Origin: Dryocosmus kuriphilus
Lineage: Eukaryota; Arthropoda; Insecta; Hymenoptera; Cynipidae
Direction of reading: 5' to 3'
Assembly: GCA_038277395.1 (NCBI GenBank)
Contig: CM076193.1
Location: 142,713,813 to 142,777,812, forward strand
Length of the DNA stretch: 64,000 nt
Positions 10,930 through 24,100 of the stretch are shown in pieces. Every line of letters begins with the position of its first letter. Within the stretch, counting starts at the first letter, position 1. The notes under the pieces were generated by a model. It did no database searches. It worked only from the letters and a program-made list of their open reading frames with translations, and was not told where the DNA came from. A program made the position numbers and the translations under genes.

Positions 10930-11192
10930 ATTTCGTTTCCGCCGAATCGCGTGTGAATCGAACAACGCAACGGTCAGTGAGATGTGGACGTAACATATTA
11001 TTTCCGTGCATTAGTATTTACTCGAAGAGTTTAAAAAGTGAGTGAAAGAAAAGTAGAGAATAAACGAGAATGGCAGCACTGTCAATAAAGAGACGTGAAT
11101 ATCTGGTTCAGTTTCTACATCATTTGCGATTCGCAAATCCGGATCTTCCTATTTCTTCCTGTTACTTCATGCATTTTTCATTAATCAATTAA
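10930..11192 (+). promoter_or_regulatory. Candidate promoter with a short 5' exon or 40-codon ORF
   Basis: A locally GC-richer patch contains TCAGT (10974-10978), the arthropod initiator consensus. A strong GTGAGT donor begins at 11038, so a noncoding exon of about 60 nt (10976-11037) is possible. It could splice to the CAG acceptor directly in front of the Osiris ATG at 15179. Alternatively the 40-codon frame at 11070-11192 (MAALSIKRREY...) is translated. It has no recognised similarity. Confidence 0.25.
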
Positions 11193-11856
11193 TTACTTTT
11201 TCGAAATTAATAACTAGTGTGAACTAAGTCTATATAAAATTATGCAAGAAGAGTTGCAGGCGATAAAAAGTATATTACAAAATACCTGATAATACATTAT
11301 AGGCATACCAAATAATACGTTTTAAAGAAAATGTTTAAATATAATTTGCAACTGATTTTTAAGATATTATTAAACTTGTAGTAGTTTTAAATCTCGTATT
11401 TTTAAAATTATCAATTTTAATACGAAATTGCTTTTTTATATTATAAAAAATTTGTTTAAAAAAAAATAATTTTAATGAAAAAATGTTTCCAGTTTTATTT
11501 TGGGTTCCAATTTCGATAAGAAAACTAAACGGAAAAGAAAGCTTAATTCTGTTCCAAAATGAGAAAATCTAATTTCAAAATGGTTAGTTTCTTCTTAAAT
11601 ATATATTTTAAACGTATTGAATAACTGATTAAAGAAAAAAATGTTAGTATAAGAATAAAAAAAAAGTGGAATAAATTAACTAAAGCAAAAAAACATATAT
11701 CAAAAAGAAAAAGAAGGTTTGACTACCAATAAGTTAAAACTTGTTTTTTAGTATCTACGGTGAAAAAATGAAATGCTTACACCACTTTTGATACAATAAT
11801 TAAAAATTTAGTACAAAAAATAAAAAATAAGTGAAAATTACCAATAGTTTACCAAT
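11193..11856. other. AT-rich intergenic DNA
   Basis: No coding exon, RNA gene or repeat structure is visible here beyond homopolymer A/T runs. Confidence 0.5.
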
Positions 11857-12027
11857 TAAAAAATTTTTTAAATGTTATTATTTTCGAATATTCTATTTGT
11901 TTAGTAGATTTTCTAAAAACTCTGTGAAAATTATCAATAGTTTACCATCCGTTATACAAAAAGTTTTTAGAAAATCTACTATACAAATAGAATATTCGAA
12001 GATAATAACATTTTAAAAATTTTTTAA
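11857..12027. mobile_element. MITE-like hairpin, about 170 bp
   Basis: Two arms of about 65 bp (11857-11922 and 11960-12027) are near-perfect inverted repeats. Both carry the GAATATTC and AGATTTTCTAAAAACT words, separated by a loop of about 37 bp. The size and structure fit a small nonautonomous inverted-repeat element. The open reading frame across it is a by-product of the symmetry. Confidence 0.7.
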
Positions 12028-12419
12028 TGCAGCAAAAGTTTTATGCCAAAATTTTAGGACTAGCCAATGTAAAAATAACTGTTTGGAATAAGTATGAGGG
12101 AAATAATGTTTATAATAATACATTTCGATATCAAACTTAGAGCCTTCTTCTACTTATTAAAAAATCAATCTTTGAAATTTTTCTATAAAAAATTTTGTAA
12201 TTCAAAGTTAGCAAAGAACATTGTTTAAAAGTAAAATTGAAATAACTTTCAGAATTTTTGACATAGAAATTAAAAACGGTGTGTTTATTTAACACAAAAA
12301 AAACTTTCATTTTTGTTCTTCACAAAAAAACTTCAAAGTACGAACTTTTTGAAATTCTGAGAAAATTTTTACATTCCCATCAGAGAAGGTATTAGATTTA
12401 TGTAAAATTTGACTTTCGC

Positions 12420-12655
12420 GGATTTCATGAAATCTCCACGTTTTGAGACCTCCTGAATCCGAAAAAATGGTTTTTACGACGGTGTCTGTCTGTCTGTTGT
12501 CGTTGTCGTTGGAGTCTGTTCCCACGATAACTTTCGAAGGACTAATCGGATTGGAGTGCACTTTGGTACACTTCTTTAAGGGGTAAAAGGAAAGGACGAA
12601 TTCGTTAACCAGCGGTTTTTGACCAACGGTTATGGTTTTATTCATCAAAAACTTT
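12420..12655. repeat. Probable dispersed repeat segment
   Basis: The segment has a higher GC content and contains an imperfect GTCTGTCTGTCTGTTGTCG tract followed by ACGATAACTTTCGAAGG. It sits directly before a tandem array. Its composition differs from its neighbours and suggests an interspersed repeat, but no protein is encoded. Confidence 0.35.
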
Positions 12656-13240
12656 TTTCACAAAATCAAAAAATCCATTTTCCGGCTAAACTATGAGAGA
12701 TAAAAAAAAATGTAAGAAAGTAAAATTGCTCAACTAAAAAAAAATCTACAAATTTTGTCTTTACCGTTTTTTGATAAAATGAACGGCTTTTGTTTTAATC
12801 AAGAAAACGCTATTAAAATTAAAAAACTCTGGTTTCCCGCCAAAATATTCAAGATACAGAAAAATGGTAAGGAACAAAGTTGTTCAATTTAAAAGGATCT
12901 ACAAATTTTGTTTTAATCATTTTTTGATAAAATGCACGGTTTTTGTTTTAATCGATAAAACGTTATTAAAAATAAAATATTTCAAATTTCCCGCCAAACT
13001 ATGCAAGATACGGAAAAATAATAATAAACAAGGTTGTTCGCCTCAAAAAGATCTACAAATTTTCTCTCTATCATTTTTTTGAGCAGATGCGTAGTTTTTG
13101 AGTTATTCGTGAAATATGTTATGAAATATAAAGAAAACCATTTTTCAGCAAAACTATGCAAGATATGAGAAAATATTAAAAAGCAGAATTGTTCACCTTG
13201 GAAAGAGCTACAAAATTTATGTATAAGACTCATCGTTTTA
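12656..13240. repeat. Tandem repeat, unit about 154 bp, about four copies
   Basis: The phrase ATCTACAAATTTT recurs at about 12743, 12897 and 13051, with a diverged copy near 13205. Each unit also carries CCGCCAAACTATGCAAGATA-like and TTTTTTGATAAAATG words. Copies are diverged, so the array is not recent. Confidence 0.8.
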
Positions 13241-13330
13241 CTTTTAAGAAACGAAATCCTGTATTGTGAAAATTTGGAAAATCACTAAAAAACTTTACCA
13301 ATCTACAATGTCTTTAAAAAAAATGTAATT

Positions 13331-13550
13331 ATCGAGCGCAAAGCGCGAGTGTCATGATGAGAATGTATTCCTTAAGGGCGATAGAGCCTTAAGTAAAATA
13401 ATTTCTTTTGTAATTTTTAATTTAAAGGTTTATACGATCCATAAACACCGAGCGCGTAGCGCGTGGTGAATAATCTATCGAGCGCGAAGCGCGAGTGTCA
13501 ACAGACGGAGGAGCGCGTGATGAGAATGTGCCCGCGAAGCAAGCAGGTTT
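13331..13550. repeat. CG-rich palindromic words GAGCGCGAAGCGCGAG
   Basis: Versions of CGAGCGCGAAGCGCGAG occur at about 13332, 13449 and 13479, followed by GAGCGCGTGATGAGAATG and CCCGCGAAGCAAGC. Each half (GCGC...GCGC) can fold back. They stand out sharply in AT-rich DNA. A related word, TAGCGAAGCTA, occurs near 33491. Confidence 0.6.
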
Positions 13551-13859
13551 TTAAATTTTTATTTAATTTTTAATTTTTAATTTTATTATTACAAAAGGAA
13601 AAAAAAAGTTTTAGTAACCTATAACTTACATGAACCTTTTGCTTTTTTTGTTAAATATTATTAAAATATATTAAATATTGAATATATTTTTTGAATTTCT
13701 GAACAGATAAAGAGATTGGTAAAAAAAAAAAGCACAAAGTATCATTTGTCAAATTGTTATATTTGAAAAAAGTCTCCCTGATTTATTTAAATAAAAGAAA
13801 AAGATTAAAAATTTAATTTCCAACTGGAAATTTGATACAGCAAAATTGAATTCTGTAAC

Positions 13860-14340
13860 TTACGAGGTATATATCCAATAAATTACTCAAGCTTCCGGCT
13901 TTTGGTGCTTGGTTTTCAAAAGATCACCTCCCACTATTCGCTATTGATCCGCTATTGAATTTTTCTTTCCAGTCGTAATTGTAAGGTCGGCGTCCTAGAA
14001 ATTGGAGACAGACTTGAAGTCCTTACACGAGCGGTCGTTTATTTCCATTTATTTTGCTGACAATTATATGTTAGACTTTTATGCTGGCCGAGCATAAAGA
14101 CCGGGGACGCCTTTCGTCCGCTATCCTGATCCCCTTTGATGGATCCCAATAGTCGCAGAAGTGACATCCTGGCCTATTTATTTTCTAGTATAAATTCCGA
14201 GGTCAATGTTTCCACCAGAGCATTTCAATTCGATATTTCTACCCGCTTAGTCGTACGCAAGTTTCAAGGCAAGTTTAATGTTTAATCAAATAATCCAAAT
14301 TAAAAGGTTATTAGGGCCATGTATCACTTAACCGATTCCT
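13860..14340 (+). promoter_or_regulatory. GC-richer unique block with a TATA box, candidate promoter for the Osiris-like gene
   Basis: The block is nonrepetitive and richer in GC than its surroundings. TATAAA lies at 14189-14194, with a TCAATG initiator-like word downstream. It is about 1 kb before the ATG at 15179. That ATG directly follows a TTTTTTTTCAG acceptor, so a 5' noncoding exon upstream is expected. A GC-type donor (AAG|GCAAGT) near 14273 could close such an exon. No direct evidence of transcription is available. Confidence 0.3.
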
Positions 14341-15178
14341 AGCTTACCGCCACTTTTTTTCGCAATAACTTTCATTCACACTAAATTAAATATCGACTTG
14401 ATTTGGAGAATTAAATAAAAGTCACTAAGAAACGTTTGTATGTTCCTATACTTTTGTAATAAAGAAAAATTATTTATTATTTATTTTATAATTAGTTTCT
14501 TAAAACATGGCCTCAAACCAAGAAATTTTAGCTAGTTGAAATTAACCGATGATTTTTGAAAACTAATTTTAAAAGCGATATTAAAATTATTAAAGAATTA
14601 TAAAAAGATCAAAGTTTAATTTTAGATGGCAAATAGAATTTAATTGAAATAACTTTTTATATTATGAATATTAGTAGTAAAATAAAATCAGTTAAATCAA
14701 CATTGCTGAGATGGGTAGAAAACTTTTAAAATTGTTTAAGGTATATGAAAGCTTTGCAGGAAAGTGTTTTGTGAAGAGAGTGGATTTTTAAGGACTTTTT
14801 ATTGGTGGATGGTCGTTTAAAGTTGTTTTCTTTTAGTTCTGAAAGTGGGGAAAGGTGTTTAGTGTCCGAAAAAGTTTCTGACACGTTTTCGTTTAAGTGG
14901 AAGAGGAAGTTGTGCATCCGGCACTTTCATTGCGTCTGACCGAGTACGAGCTTTTTCACTGGATTGCACAGCTTTCGTTAAGTAGATTAGAAAGCTTTTG
15001 GCCAGCCTCGAATTTTCCCCCGAGCCTCAACGCTCTTATCTAATTCATCGGTCGAATACAAAAAAATTTTGTTGTCATTAGAAGTGACTTGGCACTTGGC
15101 TCTCAATTCCTTATTTTTAAATTTATTAATTAATTGATTAAATTTACATTTTTTATTTGTTTTATTATTTTTTTTCAG
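14341..15178. other. Region upstream of the Osiris-like gene
   Basis: The first 550 bp are AT-rich without recognisable features. From about 14910 to 15070 a unique, GC-richer block contains CTTATCT (GATA-type) and other unclassified words, possibly regulatory. A pyrimidine tract and CAG acceptor end at 15178. Confidence 0.4.
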
Positions 15179-18100
15179 ATGCGTTCGAGGATATTTTATT
15201 TATATCTAGTGGTTTTGATAACCAGGGTGAGGAGTTACAATGGCGATGACATAGCAAAATGGTCCCTGGGACTTCGATCTTTATTAAAAAATTGTCCTTC
15301 TGTTCCTTGGAAGGATCCAGGGCGAAATTATTTTTTTGAAAATCTTCGAAGCTGCTTACAAAGAAGAGCTTTAGTCGCTGTCGACGCTTTTCTCGACGAA
15401 GACGTTATTCCAATTTTTGGTGGACTTGAGCTCGTTCGGTTTGTAAATGAGAGTTCCACAGAAAATGATCTCAGCAGGTAATGTTGAAATATTATAAACT
15501 AAAATTTTTGTTATTGCTACAATCTTTAGGGTAGTGAAAATAGCTTTATCCGGACCAAATTTTTTTAGGAACAAAAATAGTCCATGAATCTGTAAAAAAA
15601 TTAGCAATTCATAAATATACAATCTTTTCCCGTGTTAATTAATAATAATTTATAAATGTGTAATATTGTGCAGGGACAGAGTGTAATTTAGTAAGACAAT
15701 CATATTAAGAGTTTATAAAATAAATCAGTATTTAAGTGGAAATAAAAAAATGTAAATAAAATTATTTTTGAATAAAATCAACTGATTTGAGTGAATTCTG
15801 GAATCTTAAGGACTAAAGTAATGGATGTTGAACAGAATAAATATGAGAAAACCAAGCTTGATGCATTTCTCTGTTTTTAAGTTCTTTTGAGAATTAATTT
15901 GAATTAGATTTTAAACATAAATTCTTAAGGTTCGAAATTTTTATGATTCGTTTGGAAAAATAATTTCTTGAAGAAAAAGAAAAAACGTGCCTAAGTCCGG
16001 ATTTGAATCGGGAACGTCACTATACATGAACGGTAAAAAATTTAGTGGTAAAAATTTTGCACTTTCGGAATTTATATTTAAAATTCATAACTCTCGGAAT
16101 AAAGATCTGAAACAATCATCTTCCAAAATTTATTGTTCTGAATTAGTTTTAATTCCCTGTAAGTCTTTAAAGTCTTTAAATGACTTGTATTTGCTTAAAT
16201 TCCTTGAATACTTTAAATTATTTTTTTATTAAATTCTTTTGAATTCCTTCAGTTATTTTTAATTTCTATGAAGTCTTTTGAATTCACCTTGAATTATTTT
16301 GAAATTATGCCGAATTATATTGAATTCTTCGAATTCCTTTAATTTTTTTAAGTCCTATTCATGTTGAATATTTTAGGATTCCCTTGAATTATTTGGAGAT
16401 CTCTTGAAGTTATTTCATTTCATTTCAAATCTTTCAATTCTTCAGAATTCTTGAAATTATTTCAATTTTTTTGAATTCTCTTGAATTTTTTTTAATCCAT
16501 ATAAATCTTTCAATTCTTTGGAATTCCTAATGTTTTGAAAATTCTTTGAATTCTTTAAATGTATCTTAGATTCTTGTGAAATCTTCTCGAGTTCTTTTAA
16601 ATTCATGTTGAATTCTCTGAGTTCTCTTAAATCCTTAATGTCTTTTAAATTGACCTTGAATTCTGTTTAATTTCATTGAATTCTCTTTAAACCTTTTTTA
16701 ATTCATTTCAATTTTATTTTAAATCATAAATTTTTTTGAATTGTCTTAATTATTTTGAGTTCACTTCAAGTCTTTTGAATTTAACTGTAAAATGCTTTAG
16801 AAAACATCTCGAATGATTTTGAATTCAAGATGAATTCCTTAAATTTTTCGAAAGCTTTGAATTCTTTTGAAGTTTTTAGATTCTTTTGAATTCGATAAGA
16901 TTTTGTATCAGTTTTTAATTTATTGAATTACTTCACTTCGATAATTTTTAAAATTCTAGTAGAAATTTTATTCGGTAAGGCTTCACATCCGTTTTTGATT
17001 AATGTAATCAAATTAACACTGGACGAAAGATCAATGATTCCAGTCTATGGGAAATCCTCCAAAAACGAATTTCTCGGATTCTGCGTACTTAGGTTTTGAA
17101 ATTTGATGTGGAAAATTTAACAAACCGCGCGTAGAGAAAATAGCTTTATCCGGATCAAATTTTTTTAGAAACAAAAATAGTCCATGAATCTGTAAAAAAT
17201 TAGCAATTCATAAATATACAATCTTTTCCCGTGTTAATTAATAAAAATTTATAAATGTGAAATATTGTGCAGGGACAGAGTGTAATTTAGCAAGACAATC
17301 ATATTAAGAGTTTACAAAATAAATCAGTATTTAAGTGAAAATAAAAAAATGTAAATAAAATTATTTTTGAATAAAATCAACTGATTTGAGTGAATTCTGG
17401 AATCTTAAGGACTAAAGTAATGGATGTTGAACAGAATAAATATGAGAAAACCAAGCTTGATGCATTTCTCTGGTTTTAAATTCTTTTGAGTTAATTTGAA
17501 TTAGATTTTAATCATAAATTCCTAAGGTTCGAAATTTTTATGATTCGTTCGGAAAAATAATTTCTTGAAGAAAACAAATTTGCCTCAGTCCAAATTTGAA
17601 GCGGGACCGCCACTATACATGAATGGTAAAAATTTAGTGGTAAAAATTTTGCACTTTCGGAATTTATAATTAAAATTTAAAACTCTCGGAATAAACATCT
17701 GAAACAATCATCTTCCAAAATTTATTGTTTTGAATTAGTTTTAATTCCCTGTAAGTCTTTAATGTCTTTAAATGACTTGTATTTGTTTAAATTCTTTGAA
17801 TACTTTAAATTATTTTGAATTTATTAAATTCTTTTGAATTCGTTCAGTTATTTTTAATTTCTATGAAGTCTTTTAAATTCACCTTGAATTATTTTGAAAT
17901 TATGCCGAATTATATTGTATTCTTCGAATTCCTTTAATTTTTTTAAGTCCTATTCATGTTGAATATTTTAGGATTCCCTTGAATTATTTGGAGATCTCTT
18001 GAAGTTATTTCATTTCATTTCAAATCTTTCAATTCTTCAGAATTCTTGAAATTATTTCAATTTTTTTGAATTCTCTTGAATTTTTTTTAATCCATATAAA

Positions 18101-21100
18101 TCTTTCAATTCTTTGGAATTCCTAATGTTTTGAAAATTCTTTGAATTCTTTAAATGTATCTTACATCCTTGTGAAATCTTCTCGAGTTCTTTTAAATTCA
18201 TGTTGAATTCTCTGAATTCTCTTAAATCTTTAAAGTCTTTTAAATTGACCTTGAATTCCGTTTTAATTTCATTGAATTCTCTTTAAGCCTTTTTTAATTC
18301 ATTTTAATTTTATTTTAAATCATAAATTTTTTTGAATTGTCTTAATTATTTTGAGTTCACTTCAAGTCTTTTGAATTTACCTGTCAAATGCTTTAGAAAA
18401 CATCTCGAATGATTTTGAATTCAAGATGAATTCCTTAAATTTTTCGAAAGCTTTGAATTCTTTTGAAGTTTTTAAATTCTTTTGAATTCGATAAGATTTT
18501 GTATCAGTTTTTAATTTATTGAATTACTTGACTACGATAATTTTTAAAATTCTAGTGGAAATTCTATTCGGTAAGGCTTCACATCCGTTTTTAATTACAG
18601 TAATCAAATTAACACTGGACGAAAGATTAATGATTCCAGTCTATGGGAAATCCTCAAAAATTGAATTTCTCGGATTCTGCGTACTCACGTTTTGAAATTT
18701 GATGTGGAAAATTTAACAAACCTCGCGTAGAGAAAATAGCTTGAAAAGGATCAAATTTTTTTAGAAACAAGAGTGGTCCATGAATCTGTAAAAAAATTAG
18801 CAATTCATAAATATACAATCTTTTCCCGTGTTAATTAATAATAATTTATAAATGTGAAATATTGTGCAGGGACAGAATGTAATTTAGCAAGACAATCATA
18901 TTAAGAGTTTATAAAATAAATCAGTATTTAAGTGAAATTAAAAAAATGTAAATAAAAGTATTTTTGAATAAAATCAACTGATTTGAGTGAATTCTGGAAT
19001 CTTAAGGACTAAAGTAATGGATGTTGAACAGAATAAATATGAGAAGACCAAGCTTGATGCATTTATCTGTTTTTAAGTTCTTTTGAATTAATTTGAATTA
19101 GATTTTAATCATAAATTCCTAAGGTTCGAAATTTTTATGATTCGTTCGGAAAAATAATTTCTTGAAGAAAAAGAAGAAACGTGCCTAAGTCCGGATTTGA
19201 ACCGGGAACGTCGCTATAGAGGAACTGTGAAAAATTTAGTGGTAAAAATTTTGCAATTTCGGAATTTATATTTAAAATTCAAAACTCTCGGAATAAACAT
19301 CTGAAACAATCATCTTCCAAAATTCATTGTTTTGAATTAGTTTTAATTCCCTGTAAGTCTTTAAAGTCTTTAAATGACTTGTATTTGCTTAAATTCCTTG
19401 AATACTTTAAATTATTTTAAATTTATTAAATTCTTTTCAATTCCTTCAGTTATTTTTAACTTCTATGAAGTCTTTTAAATTCACCTTGAATTATTCTGAA
19501 ATTATGCCGAATTATATTGAATTCTTCGAATTCCTTTAATTTTTTTAAGTCCTATTCATGTTGAATATTTTAGGATTCCCTTGAATTATTTGGAGATCTC
19601 TTGAAGTTATTTCATTTCGTTTCAAATCTTTCAATTCTTCAGAATTCTTGAAATTATTTCAATTTTTTTGAACTCTTGAATTTTTTTTAATCCATATATA
19701 AATCTTTCAGTTCTTTGGAATTCCTAATATTTTTAAAATTCTTTGAATTCTTTAAATGTATCTTAGATTCTTGTGAAATCTTCTCGAGTTCTTTTAAATT
19801 CATGTTGAATTCTCTGAGTTCTCTTAAATCCTTAATGTCTTTTAAATTGACCTTGAATTCTGTTTAATTTCATTGAATTCTCTTTAAGCCTTTTTTAATT
19901 CATTTCAATTTTATTTTAAATCATAAATTTTTTTGAATTGTCTTAATTATTTTGAGTTCACTTCAAGTCTTTTGAATTTAACTGTAAAATGCTTTAGAAA
20001 ACATCTCGAATGATTTTGAATTCAAGATGAATTCCTTAAATTTTTCGAAAGCTTTGAATTCTTTTGAAGTTTTTAGATTCTTTTGAATTCGATAAGATTT
20101 TGTATCAGTTTTTAATTTATTGAATTACTTCACTTCGATAATTTTTAAAATTCTAGTAGAAATTTTATTCGGTAAGGCTTCACATCCGTTTTTGATTAAT
20201 GTAATCAAATTAACACTGGACGAAAGATCAATGATTCCAGTCTATGGGAAATCCTCCAAAAACGAATTTCTCGGATTCTGCGTACTTAGGTTTTGAAATT
20301 TGATGTGGAAAATTTAACAAACCGCGCGTAGAGAAAATAGCTTTATCCGGATCAAATTTTTTTAGAAACAAAAATAGTCCATGAATCTGTAAAAAATTAG
20401 CAATTCATAAATATACAATCTTTTCCCGTGTTAATTAATAAAAATTTATAAATGTGAAATATTGTGCAGGGACAGAGTGTAATTTAGCAAGACAATCATA
20501 TTAAGAGTTTACAAAATAAATCAGTATTTAAGTGAAAATAAAAAAATGTAAATAAAATTATTTTTGAATAAAATCAACTGATTTGAGTGAATTCTGGAAT
20601 CTTAAGGACTAAAGTAATGGATGTTGAACAGAATAAATATGAGAAAACCAAGCTTGATGCATTTCTCTGGTTTTAAATTCTTTTGAGTTAATTTGAATTA
20701 GATTTTAATCATAAATTCCTAAGGTTCGAAATTTTTATGATTCGTTCGGAAAAATAATTTCTTGAAGAAAACAAATTTGCCTCAGTCCAAATTTGAAGCG
20801 GGACCGCCACTATACATGAATGGTAAAAATTTAGTGGTAAAAATTTTGCACTTTCGGAATTTATAATTAAAATTTAAAACTCTCGGAATAAACATCTGAA
20901 ACAATCATCTTCCAAAATTTATTGTTTTGAATTAGTTTTAATTCCCTGTAAGTCTTTAATGTCTTTAAATGACTTGTATTTGTTTAAATTCTTTGAATAC
21001 TTTAAATTATTTTGAATTTATTAAATTCTTTTGAATTCGTTCAGTTATTTTTAATTTCTATGAAGTCTTTTAAATTCACCTTGAATTATTTTGAAATTAT

Positions 21101-24100
21101 GCCGAATTATATTGTATTCTTCGAATTCCTTTAATTTTTTTAAGTCCTATTCATGTTGAATATTTTAGGATTCCCTTGAATTATTTGGAGATCTCTTGAA
21201 GTTATTTCATTTCATTTCAAATCTTTCAATTCTTCAGAATTCTTGAAATTATTTCAATTTTTTTTTGAATTCTCTTGAATTTTTTTTAATCCATATAAAT
21301 CTTTCAATTCTTTGGAATTCCTAATGTTTTGAAAATTCTTTGAATTCTTTAAATGTATCTTACATCCTTGTGAAATCTTCTCGAGTTCTTTTAAATTCAT
21401 GTTGAATTCTCTGAATTCTCTTAAATCTTTAAAGTCTTTTAAATTGACCTTGAATTCCGTTTAATTTCATTGAATTCTCTTTAAGCCTTTTTTAATTCAT
21501 TTTAATTTTATTTTAAATCATAAATTTTTTTGAATTGTCTTAATTATTTTGAGTTCACTTCAAGTCTTTTGAATTTACCTGTCAAATGCTTTAGAAAACA
21601 TCTCGAATGATTTTGAATTCAAGATGAATTCCTTAAATTTTTCGAAAGCTTTGAATTCTTTTGAAGTTTTTAAATTCTTTTGAATTCGATAAGATTTTGT
21701 ATCAGTTTTTAATTTATTGAATTACTTGACTACGATAATTTTTAAAATTCTAGTGGAAATTCTATTCGGTAAGGCTTCACATCCGTTTTTAATTACAGTA
21801 ATCAAATTAACACTGGACGAAAGATTAATGATTCCAGTCTATGGGAAATCCTCAAAAATTGAATTTCTCGGATTCTGCGTACTCACGTTTTGAAATTTGA
21901 TGTGGAAAATTTAACAAACCTCGCGTAGAGAAAATAGCTTGAAAAGGATCAAATTTTTTTAGAAACAAGAGTGGTCCATGAATCTGTAAAAAAATTAGCA
22001 ATTCATAAATATACAATCTTTTCCCGTGTTAATTAATAATAATTTATAAATGTGAAATATTGTGCAGGGACAGAATGTAATTTAGCAAGACAATCATATT
22101 AAGAGTTTATAAAATAAATCAGTATTTAAGTGAAATTAAAAAAATGTAAATAAAAGTATTTTTGAATAAAATCAACTGATTTGAGTGAATTCTGGAATCT
22201 TAAGGACTAAAGTAATGGATGTTGAACAGAATAAATATGAGAAGACCAAGCTTGATGCATTTATCTGTTTTTAAGTTCTTTTGAATTAATTTGAATTAGA
22301 TTTTAATCATAAATTCCTAAGGTTCGAAATTTTTATGATTCGTTCGGAAAAATAATTTCTTGAAGAAAAAGAAGAAACGTGCCTAAGTCCGGATTTGAAC
22401 CGGGAACGTCGCTATAGAGGAACTGTGAAAAATTTAGTGGTAAAAATTTTGCAATTTCGGAATTTATATTTAAAATTCAAAACTCTCGGAATAAACATCT
22501 GAAACAATCATCTTCCAAAATTCATTGTTTTGAATTAGTTTTAATTCCCTGTAAGTCTTTAAAGTCTTTAAATGACTTGTATTTGCTTAAATTCCTTGAA
22601 TACTTTAAATTATTTTAAATTTATTAAATTCTTTTCAATTCCTTCAGTTATTTTTAACTTCTATGAAGTCTTTTAAATTCACCTTGAATTATTCTGAAAT
22701 TATGCCGAATTATATTGAATTCTTCGAATTCCTTTAATTTTTTTAAGTCCTATTCATGTTGAATATTTTAGGATTCCCTTGAATTATTTGGAGATCTCTT
22801 GAAGTTATTTCATTTCGTTTCAAATCTTTCAATTCTTCAGAATTCTTGAAATTATTTCAATTTTTTTGAACTCTTGAATTTTTTTTAATCCATATATAAA
22901 TCTTTCAGTTCTTTGGAATTCCTAATATTTTTAAAATTCTTTGAATTCTTTAAATGTATCTTAGATTCTTGTGAAATCTTCTCGAGTTCTTTTAAATTCA
23001 TGTTGAATTCTCTGAGTTCTCTTAAATCCTTAATGTCTTTTAAATTGACCTTGAATTCTGTTTAATTTCATTGAATTCTCTTTAAGCCTTTTTTAATTCA
23101 TTTCAATTTTATTTTAAATCATAAATTTTTTTGAATTGTCTTAATTATTTTGAGTTCACTTCAAGTCTTTTGAATTTAACTGTAAAATGCTTTAGAAAAC
23201 ATCTCGAATGATTTTGAATTCAAGATGAATTCCTTAAATTTTTCGAAAGCTTTGAATTCTTTTGAAGTTTTTAGATTCTTTTGAATTCGATAAGATTTTG
23301 TATCAGTTTTTAATTTATTGAATTACTTCACTTCGATAATTTTTAAAATTCTAGTAGAAATTTTATTCGGTAAGGCTTCACATCCGTTTTTGATTAATGT
23401 AATCAAATTAACACTGGACGAAAGATCAATGATTCCAGTCTATGGGAAATCCTCCAAAAACGAATTTCTCGGATTCTGCGTACTTAGGTTTTGAAATTTG
23501 ATGTGGAAAATTTAACAAACCGCGCGTAGAGAAAATAGCTTTATCCGGATCAAATTTTTTTAGAAACAAAAATAGTCCATGAATCTGTAAAAAATTAGCA
23601 ATTCATAAATATACAATCTTTTCCCGTGTTAATTAATAAAAATTTATAAATGTGAAATATTGTGCAGGGACAGAGTGTAATTTAGCAAGACAATCATATT
23701 AAGAGTTTACAAAATAAATCAGTATTTAAGTGAAAATAAAAAAATGTAAATAAAATTATTTTTGAATAAAATCAACTGATTTGAGTGAATTCTGGAATCT
23801 TAAGGACTAAAGTAATGGATGTTGAACAGAATAAATATGAGAAAACCAAGCTTGATGCATTTCTCTGGTTTTAAATTCTTTTGAGTTAATTTGAATTAGA
23901 TTTTAATCATAAATTCCTAAGGTTCGAAATTTTTATGATTCGTTCGGAAAAATAATTTCTTGAAGAAAACAAATTTGCCTCAGTCCAAATTTGAAGCGGG
24001 ACCGCCACTATACATGAATGGTAAAAATTTAGTGGTAAAAATTTTGCACTTTCGGAATTTATAATTAAAATTTAAAACTCTCGGAATAAACATCTGAAAC

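Larger units (their letters stand above)
15530..23535. repeat. Tandem array of about 1.6-kb units in the Osiris intron, carrying exon-2 copies
   Basis: Five units of about 1.6 kb run head to tail. GGGACAGAGTGTAATTTAG-type landmarks recur near 15674, 17270, 18868, 20468, 22067 and 23667. Each unit starts with intron-1 5' sequence (GAAAATAGCTTTATCCGG), runs through TTTGAATTC mini-repeats, and ends with the first ~85 bp of exon 2 fused back to intron start. Two unit types alternate: units from about 17.13, 20.33 and 23.53 kb share one set of variants, those from 18.73 and 21.93 kb another, giving a 3.2-kb higher-order period. The two 3.2-kb blocks look nearly identical. Confidence 0.92.

Noticed and set aside
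12656..13240. Regularly spaced repeats resembling a CRISPR array
   Set aside because: Units are ~154 bp of continuous tandem repeat with diverged copies and no spacer structure, in an insect genome.
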